Source: Lujinxingiaceae bacterium (lineage in GTDB: Bacteria; Myxococcota_A; Bradymonadia; Bradymonadales; Bradymonadaceae). From it: a DNA stretch of 64,000 bases. Shown here piece by piece: positions 25,730-35,200 of this stretch (position 1 is the stretch's first letter; the number at the start of each line of letters is the position of its first letter). The DNA lies in assembly GCA_013697635.1 (NCBI GenBank), contig JACCWM010000147.1:1-64000 (forward strand), read 5' to 3'. The notes beneath the pieces were generated by a model. The model did not search any database, had not been told where the DNA came from, and saw only the letters and a list, made by a program, of their open reading frames with translations. The translations under genes and the position numbers were made by a program.

Positions 25730-26221
25730 ATGCAAGAGCCCATTCGGGTCATGTTCTTCTGTCTCGGCAACATTTGTCGCTCACCGCTTGCCGAGGCGCT
25801 CTTTCAATTTCATGTCAACGCGCAGGGTCTGAGCCAGGCCTTTCACATCGAGTCGTCGGGAACCGGCAGCTACCACGTTGGTGAGCCGCCCGATGCGGGC
25901 AGCGTGCGGGTTGCGCGACGGCGCCTGGGTCTCGACATCTCCGACCAGCGCGCACAGCAGCTCGTGGCGGAGCACATGGTGAGCTTCGATTACCTGGTCG
26001 CCATGGATCGCTCCAATCAGCGAAACAGCCTGCGCCTTGGCGGATCCGATAGCTCGAAGGTCTTGTTGTTGCGCGACTTCGAGCCGCAAGAGCGCGACCG
26101 AGGCGGCGACGTGCCCGACCCCTGGGGCGGCGGCGGGCAACAATTCGACGAGGTCTATGACATCGTCGATCGCTGCGTGCAGCGCCTGCTCGCCCATGTG
26201 CTAAACGAGCGCGGCATCTGA
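25730..26221 (+). CDS. low-molecular-weight protein tyrosine phosphatase family
   Basis: 163 residues. The P-loop CLGNICRS (C11, R17) near the N-terminus and the general-acid loop DPWGGG (D130) define the LMW-PTP/arsenate reductase fold. DPWGGG, rather than an arsenate-reductase cysteine pair, favours a phosphotyrosine or phospho-sugar phosphatase. The gene overlaps no neighbour and ends only 9 bp before the stop of the giant TPR gene on the other strand. Kinase partners are not nearby. Confidence 0.92.
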   Translation: MQEPIRVMFFCLGNICRSPLAEALFQFHVNAQGLSQAFHIESSGTGSYHVGEPPDAGSVRVARRRLGLDISDQRAQQLVAEHMVSFDYLVAMDRSNQRNSLRLGGSDSSKVLLLRDFEPQERDRGGDVPDPWGGGGQQFDEVYDIVDRCVQRLLAHVLNERGI

Positions 26222-26230
26222 CAAGACCGC

Positions 26231-29200
26231 TCAGAGCGCGGTGAGAGCCTGGCGGCTGGCCTCGTGGTGGGGATCGATGCTCAAGGCACGTGTGAACATA
26301 TCCTTGGCGCGGCGATCGTCGCCTAGCTTCTTTCGCACATGGCCCAGATGGAAGTAGACGTCGACCTTGTCAGAGTTCTCCTTGATGTTCATCTGGTGGA
26401 GCAGCAAGGTTTGAAAGGCCTTGAGCGCTTGATCCCAGTCTTCCATGCGAAAGTGAAGCTTACCCAAGCTGAGCAAGTTAGGGATATAGGTTGCGTCGAT
26501 CTTGTGGGCCGCATCGTAGGACTCGAGGGCCCCGGGCGAATCGCCCTTTTGTTCGGCGAGCTTGCCTTGCAAATGGTGAAAGCGCACGACCTCTTTGATA
26601 CGGCGCGCATCGATGAGTGAGGTGATGATCCCGCTCAATATCGGCTCGGCGCGATCCAAATGGTTGGCTGCGATGTAGGCGTCGAGCAGCGGCTCGACGA
26701 CCGTGAGATCGTCAGGGCGAAGCGCGCGGGCCTTCTCGAGTGCGTTGATGCGCGCGCCGGGATCGGCGATGTGCTTGCGCGCAAGCTCGCCCATCTCGAG
26801 GTACAGGGCCACGCGCTCATCATCGTTTGAGGCATGGGAAGCGCGGTGCTCGAGCAACTCGTGGATCTGCTCATAGGCTGCCAGACGCATGTAGAGCGCG
26901 GTCAGCGTCTCCAAAGTCTCGGCGTGCAGCGCCTCAATCTGAAGAATCTCCAGGTAGTAGGCTGCGGCGTCGTGAGACCTCTCCAGCGTTTGATCGAGCA
27001 GGCTGGCGATCTTGGTCATGATCGAGATGCGCACTTCGTTGGACCCGGCAGCCTCGAACTGGCGCTCCCAGATGCCCATGACTTGTGCCCAGTCGCCCTT
27101 GCGGCTGTACAAGGCGGCCAACACCTCGAGCGCCCCGTCATGAAGCCGATCGATCTCGAGCACGCCGCTCAAGTAGGCGATCGCCGTATCATCGTCGCCA
27201 AGCTGTGACTGGCAGACATCGGCGATTTGAACGAGCAAGGGCACGCGGCGTGCATTGTCGCCGTCGCCCACGAGGCCAAGCTGGTGCTTGAGCAGGTTGA
27301 GCAATTCTTCGGCTCGCCCCTCGCGTCGGTAGAGACGATCAAGGGCTGAGACGATCAGGGGGTGATCGTTTTGATACTCAAAAGCGCGTAAGTAGTCGTC
27401 GATCGCGCCTTGAGCGTCGCCGTATTGTTCGTACTTGAGTCCGGCCTGCTTGACCAACAGGCGCACGAGCTCGTCGTTGCCCTGCGCGGCGCCTAGCTGA
27501 GTGGTGAGGATCTCGGCCAACATATCCCACTGTCCGCTCGCCTCGTAGAGTTCTTCGAGCGCGAGCAGGACATCGCGGTTCTCCGCATCGAGCTGCTGGG
27601 CGCGCTCATAGGCGCCCAGAGCACGGTCGAACTGCTTGAGAAAGACCGTGCTGTAGCGACCAATGCGCATGAAGAGCTGAAGCTGGGTGGCCGGCTCATA
27701 GAGGTGCAAGGTCAAGCGCTCGAGTATGTCTACCAGGTGGTCGTATTGCTCGGTGACCTCGTAGAGCCCGACCAGAGCCTGCATGACGTCGATATCGCTC
27801 TCATCGAGCATCAGCGCCTGCTTGTAAGCCTCGATCGCCTGCTCAAAGCGCTCAAGGTGAGCGCAGATCGCGGCAAGCTCCATCAGGACGGCGCGGCGCA
27901 GATCCGGGTCGAAGAGCACCTCGGCCTTCTTGGCGAGCACGTCGGCCAAACCCTCGTAGCTCTCGTTGTGGCGCGCGATCTGCTCGAGCGAATTGAGCGC
28001 GAGTTCGTTGTCATTCTCCAGCTCGAGCACGCTGCGAAACAGCTCGGTGGCTCGCTCGGTATCACCCAGCGCGTTGACCGACCAGACCGCCGCCTTGAGC
28101 GCGAGCTCAATGATGCGAACCGGGTCATTGAGCCCGACGATGACGTCCTCGTAGAGCGCGACGATCTGCTCAAAGAGCTCATGCTCGTCGGCCAGGCGCT
28201 CAAGGCGCTCTTGAACCTCACTGTCGTGGGGATCTTCGCGCAGGGCGCGGCCAAGGTAGGCATAGCCGACGTCGGTGTTGTGCAGGTGATCGATCTCGAT
28301 CGTTGCGATCTTCTTGTTCAGATCGGAGCGCTCTGCGGAGGATTCCACCGTTTCGAGGCGCAGATTGTAGAGTTGGGCAAGCTTTGCGTGCGCGTCGGTC
28401 TCCAGATAGATGGGCTCGAGCAGGCCGAATATCTCGTAGCGATAGTCCACCTCCTCGACCAGGCGCTCGAGCCCCTCGAGTGCACCGCCGTGGCGAGGCT
28501 CATCGAGGATGACGCGCCGATACAACTCCAGCGCCTCGGCAGGCTGCTCGAAGACGACCTCGCGCAGATAGCCCAGTTGGTAGCACACACTGTTGAGCTT
28601 GTCGGGATCGGACAAGACCAGCTTTTTCTCAAGCACGCCGGCGAGCTTTTCCCATTGTCGCTCTTGCTGGTAGAGGCGATCGAGCCAGTCGAGGCAATCG
28701 ATATCGAACTCATCAAAGCCCAGCACGGCTTCCATGTGGCGAATGGCCTCGCCGAGTTCACCGAGTATCTCGGCGTAAGCGACGCCGAGGTGCCAATGCA
28801 CGTCTCGAAGCACGTCGAGATTGTCGATGCCGGCGTCGATCGCGTCTTCATAGGTCGCGACGAGCTCGTCGTGATTTCCCATGACGCCGGCCAGTCGCTC
28901 GAGTTCACGGCGCACGGAGGTGGCCGCCGGCTGTTCGCGAAATGCTCGGCCCAGGGTCATGAAGGCCTTTTCGACCTGCTCGAAGTGCACTTCGTGAAGC
29001 TGGGCAAGCCCGACAAAGAGCTCGCTTCGGCGATCGGGCTGGGTTTGTGCCTCGAGTTGCTGCTCGAGGAGCAGCTCGAGCGCCTCCCACTCACGTGCGG
29101 CGCGGTAGATCTCCTCGAGCACGAGCGCGGCGGCGTCGCGTGTCTGCTCCGACTCGAGCAGGCGAATCAACCCCAGGCGCGCGCCATTGAAGAAGGCATC

Positions 29201-32200
29201 GCGCTGGACGACCTCGGCAAAGTGCGGCAACGCATCGTAGGGCGCGTTGAGCTTATCGAGCAGCACATAGCCCATGCGGCATTGAACGGAGTTGAGCTCA
29301 TCGGTGCTGCCGGCGCAGTCGCGCTCGATATTCAACATGTCGAGCAACTCAGGCCAACGCTCGGTCTGCTCGAACAGACGCGAGAGCGCGCGGATGGCGC
29401 CGACGTCGTTTTCGTCCTTGGCGAGGATCGTCGAGTAGCTCTCGATCGCGGCCTCGGCGTAATTCAACACCTCGTCTTGGATGACGGCCAAACGCTTGAG
29501 CGTGCGAAGACGAATGCCCTCGTCCTCGACCATCGCGAGCTTATCGCGCAGCAGCGCTTCAAGCGATGCGTGATCCTCGCACTGCTCGTACAGACGCTCG
29601 AGCACGACGATGTAGGCAAGCTCCGAGCGATCGATCTCGCGCAGTTGGCGGTAGATGCGCGCCGCGTCTTGAGGTTGGTGAAGCGTCTCGTCGTAGAGCG
29701 AGGCGATGCGCTTGAGCAGGCGTTGGCGGCCGCTGTCATCGAAGACCGCATCGAGGCGACGCTCCAAAACGGCGACGAGCGGCTTCCAGAGGCCCAGCTC
29801 CCCATAGAGTTCTTGAAGCCTGGCGACGGCCGATTCATTTTCCGGCGCAAGCTCGATAGCCTGCTGGTAGGCTGTAATCGAGCTCTCCTGATCTTCGAGT
29901 GGGCCTTCGTAGATACGTGCAATGGCCAACAAGATGGTCGATTGAATCTCGGCATCGTCGGTGTTCTCCACGCCCGACAAATAAATCGGCACGATGCGCT
30001 CCCAAGCCCCGATTTCATCGGCGAGCGTGCCGACGAACTCGGACAAGTCTTGGTTCGACGGGTCCAGACAAAAAGCGCGTGCGAGCAAGGTCAATGCCTG
30101 GGTGCGCTCGACGATGTCTTCGCTGACCCGACTGAGAAGCTCGGCCACCTCGACGAGCACGTTGACCTTGACTCCGACCTCGACGACGAGCTCGGCCTTC
30201 TCTTCCAAGAGATCGACCATACGTTGCCAGTGACGTCCCTCGTCGTACTGGGCGAGCAAGATTTCGATGACCTGTATACGGTAGGCCGTCCAATCACCCT
30301 CTTTGCTCCCCAGATCGCGACGCAGACCTTCCAAGCCACGCATCGCGCCAAAGTAGCCGGGCTCGATGGCGAGGATATCGCGGTAGAGATCGAGCGCCTC
30401 GTCAAGTTGCTCGAGTTCGTCTTGAAGCAGCCGCGCCAGCGCGAAGCGAAGCTCGATGACTTGATTGGGGTCGACCGCATAGGCGGCGCGTTGGCGGTAG
30501 AGCTCGGCCAGATCCTGCCAGCGTTTGGCGTAGGAGAACAGGCGTACCAGCGTCTGCTGGGTGAGACGGTCGCCGGGCGCAAGCTCAATGATGCGCATAT
30601 GCACGTCAATGGCGGCGTCCGTGTCGCCGAGCACGTCCTCATGGAGCACGGAGAGCCGCTCCAGCCAGGCGCGCGCGCGTGTGTCATCGAGCTCGGATTC
30701 GACACGCTGACCATAGAAATCTGCAAGCCCGGCCCAGTCGCGCGAGCGCATGAAAATGCGCTCCAAAGCGTCGATCGCCGCTTCATGGCCCGGCTCGAGC
30801 AGCAAAACCTCTTCATAGCCGCGCCTGGCATCATCGAGTTGAACGAGGCGCTCCTCGAAGACCTGCGCTTGATCCGCGAGTAACTCGGCACGCAAATCAT
30901 CGCCAATGCTGAAGTTTTCGCGCAAGCTCGTGGCGTACAAGTCGCAAAGCACCGACCAATTGCGCGACAAAGAAGTAAGCCGCTGCAGTGCCGCGCGCGC
31001 CGAGGCGTCCTGAGGATCGGCGGCAAAGACGCGGCCCCAGGTCGCGAGCGCCAGCTTCGTGTCATCGAGCGCGTCTTCGGCGATCTGGGCGATCTCCCGA
31101 AGGATCGACAGCTGCGCGATGGGGTCCTCTTGCTCGCCTGCGCGCACTTCGAGCACTTCAATGATACGTGGCCAGTCGCCGCCGCGTCGGTAAACGGGCT
31201 CGAGCACGGCGCCCACTTCGCCGCGCAGATCGGCCTCGGCGGCAAAGATCGACTCGAGCGCAGCGATGGCCTGACCATGGGTGCCGTCGAGATCGAGGAT
31301 CTCGCGATAGAGCTCGAGCGCACGCCCAAACTCCATCAACGGGTCGCAATACACCTGGGCAAGCTCGATCTTGAGATCGATCACCGCGCTGTGATCGGAG
31401 CTGCGTTGAAGCTGCTCCTCGAGGTGGGTGGCAAGATCTTGCCAACGCTCTTGCGCGCGCAGCAAGCGGTTGAGCGATGCGCTGGCGATGCCGTCCTGAG
31501 GCTCGATGCCGAGCACGCGCTGGTAGGTCTCGGCCGCCGTGAAGCTGTCCGAGAGCTGCTCCTCTTGGACCTGTGCGATGCGCAGCAAGGTCTCGCGCGC
31601 GCTCACCACGTCGCTGTCGCCCAGGGCGCCAAAACGCCGCTCGAGTAGCTCGACCAGGTCGTGCCAGCGCTCGGCCTCGAGCAAGATCGTCTCGAGCTCG
31701 GCGTAGGCCAGCCCATGGCGCTCGTCGAGGGTGAGCGCCTCACGCAGGTTGGTCTCGGCCTCGAGGCTGTCTTCGAGCTCATCGCGGTACAGATGGGCCA
31801 GCTGCATGCGCAGATCAAGCATGCGATCCGGGTCGGAGACGACCGTCAAAACGTCTTCGATCGCCTCGGCCAGTGCTCCCCACGCCTGAGAATTGGCAGC
31901 CACCGCGACAAGCTCGGCGCGGTACGGGTCGTGCTCCCAGTCAAGCTTCCAAGCCTTGGCCAGCGCCTCGATGGCGGCAGGCTCGTCGGCCAGATGTGTG
32001 CGATGAATTTGCGCGCTCTCGAACAAAAAGCGCGCCTTAGTCTCAGGATCGTGGGATTGCTCGCGCTGGGAATCATAGAGCGCGACAAGACGATCCCATT
32101 GCTCGCTGTCACGGTAGTGTGGCACGAGATCGCGCGCGACCTCCTCGCTCCAGGCCGGGTCACGAAGCAGCGACTCCAGGGCCTCAATCGCCTCGACTTG

Positions 32201-35200
32201 CCCCGGACTGCGACCGAGCACGGCGCGGTACAGATCGACGGCATCCTCGGGCGCGTACAGCTCCTTGAGCTGCAGGTGGGCCAGGCGAAGCTCCAAGCTG
32301 TTTCGCAGCTCGGTCGCCTCGAACGACGGCGCGGCCATCTTTGCGCGAAGCACATCAGCGAGCTCCGCCCAGCGAGCCTCGGCTTCGAAGAGTCGATCGA
32401 GCGCGGCCAGGGCCAGGTCATGGCCGGCATCGATCGAGAGCACCTGATTGTAGACCCTGATGGCGTCATCGGCATTGTGCAGGCGCGTCTCGTGAATCTC
32501 GGCGAGCTTGAGTAAGGTCTCGATCTGAAGGTCGGGCTCGTGCATCGAGCCGACCTTGCGATTGAGCAACTCGGCGACGTCAATCCAACGGTCCTGGCGC
32601 TCATAGAGACGCTCGAGCGCTTCCATCGTCTCGATGTCGTCGGGCTCCAACTCGAGCAACTCGGTGTAGGCGTCGGTCGCCTCGATCACGCGCTCGAGCA
32701 CCATCTCTTCGAGCGTGCCGATGCGGCGCAGCAGCTCGGCACGCAGCGACGGGTCACCATAGACGCCCTGCAGGCGCAAATTCTCGGCCAGGCGCGCGTA
32801 GTCACCGCCGACCTCGAAGAGCCCTTCGAGCGCGACGAGCGCCTCATGGTCCGCCTCGACACAGTCCAAAGCGGCCTCAAAGGCCTCGATCGCCGCAGCA
32901 GCATCATCGAGTACGTCGCGCTCAAGGCCGCCGACGCGCTTCCAGATCGCCGCCGAGAGCAGCGGATCGGCCTGAAGCGTGGCCTCTTTGAACGAAGCGA
33001 CCGCATCGACGACTCGCTCGATCTCGCGAGCGAGGTCCTCGACGCGCTCGATGCGCGATTCGTTCTCGGGATCGAGCACCACGGCGGCGCGCAGCGCGTC
33101 AAAGGCGCTATGGACGTCGTCGGCTTTCTCCAAGAAGAGCTCAGCCAACTGGTCGAGCAACTCGATGCGATCAAATGGCGCGTCGGTGAACTGCAATCGC
33201 ACGCGAAGCACGAGGATGAGCTGGTTGTACTGGCCGCGAAAACGATAGACCGGCTCGAGGATCTGGGCGATCTCCAGGCGCAGCTCAGGCATGTTGCCGT
33301 CGTCAGCCAGGTGGGCGTCCACGCGTTGAAGCACTTCGATGACATCGTCGTCGCCCGGATCGTTTTCGAGCAACTGCTGCAAGAGCGCCGTCGCGCCCGG
33401 GTAGTCGCTCATCTGCTCGAAGCGCAGCAAGGCAAGCTTGAGCACAAACTCCCGGCGTCTCTCCGGCGCGAGCGTGATGTCCGCCTGCACAGCGAGCAAC
33501 TCGTCGAGCTCATGCCAGGAGCGTTGCGCACGAAGCAAGCGCTCGAGCGAGGTGACCGCCTCAGGCTGCTCCTGATCGGTGATCAGCACATTGCGATAGA
33601 TATCGATCGTGGTGGCGACGTCGTCCAAAATCCCGTCATTGATTTGGGCCGCTTCGAGCAGGAGCTTGATGCGCTCATCGTCATGATCGACCAGATCGGC
33701 GCGCGACAAGAGCACTGCGCTCAAGTCCTGAGAGCGCTCCATCTTGCGGTAGAGGCGCTCGAGCGCCTCGAGCGTGGCGAGATCGAGCGGGTCGTACTCG
33801 TGCAGACGCTCCCAGGCGATCAAGGCCTCGTCTTTCTTGCCCAGTCGGTGTTCACGAATCGCTGCCAGATGGCGAAGCAGATCGTAGCGCACCGGGCTCT
33901 CGAAGCCTTCCAAAGGTGAGTGGCGGCTAAACAGCGCTTCGATGCGTGCCCATTGATTGAGCGAGGCGCCGAGCTGCTCGACGCGCAACCAGATGTCGTC
34001 GCGCTCGGCGTCGAGATCGAACTGGCGGCAGGCCCGATCGAAGGCCGCGGCGCGGTCTTCGAGGCGTTCGCTGTAAAGGGGGATGAGCTCATCGAGGATC
34101 TCTTGCTCTTCGAAGCGGTCATCACAGACAGCCAGGCGCGCTTCGAGCGCGCGAACCAGCGGATTGGGTCGGTCCAAATCGCGAAAAATCGGCTCGAGAA
34201 GCAACGCGGCATCGCGTGCGAGCGCGGGCTCACTGAGCAAGGCCTCGACCTCGGTGAGAGCAGCCTCGTGGTCGGGCGCTTCGGTGAGCACCTGGCCATA
34301 ATAGCGAAGCGCCTCGGCCAGATCGTCGAGATGCTCGCGGTAAACGCCGGCCAGCTCGATCTCGACGCCGACGCGCGCCTCGAGCGAGTCGATCGTCGTC
34401 AAGCTGAGTTCGCGCAGCAGGCAATCGACGACCTCGGGCCAACGCTGGTCTTCGCGATAGAGCTCTTTGGTGCCGCGAAGCGAAGGCAGATGATCGGGCT
34501 CGAGATCGAGGATCTCGGCATAGGTCTCGCGCGCCGCGTCGCGCTCACCGAGGTGGGTGCGCTGCACGTCGGCAATCTTGCTGAGCTGGTCGACGAGATC
34601 GCCCTGGGTCGCGCCGCGCTCGGTGAGCAGGCTCATCTGGGCGCGTAGCACTTCGATGCGCCGAAGCGGCGCATGGGCCAGCTCGAAGAGGTTCTCCAGG
34701 ATCTCGAGAAACTCGAGGTCTGTGGGATGACGATCACGAAGGCGCTCAAAGCCCTTGATCGCGTCCTCGTAGGCGGCCAGTTCGCGCCATTGCAGGCGGC
34801 TGACGCGCTCCCAGAGCATATCCTGGGTGGCCTCGTCGTCGAGGATCTCGGCGACATCTTCGATCTCGCGCACGAACATGACAAGCTCATCGGCCTGGCG
34901 GGCAAGATCTTCGGCCCGCTGGACGGTAGCGCGCTCTTCGGGGCGAAGCGCGACGGCTTTGAGCTGCCAGCTCAGCGCCGCGCGCACGTCCTCACGCTCG
35001 GCTTCCAGCTCGGCCAGGCGCACAATCTGCGTGTAGCGCGCCTCGGCGCCGGCCGCGTGCTCGAGCAGCACGCGGTTCATCTCGATCTCACGCGCGATCT
35101 CGCCGACGGCGCGGTACCAGATGATCAGCTCGTTGACGACCTCGACGGGCTGGGCACTGATCTCGCGCAAGGTCTCCAGACTGATGATGATGCGGTCAGT

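Noticed and set aside
27704-30883. A 1059-residue open frame antisense to the giant TPR gene, and similar long frames over other genes
   Set aside because: It mirrors the codon bias of the sense gene (Leu/Glu-rich helical protein at high GC), has no ribosome site of its own and shows no independent domain.
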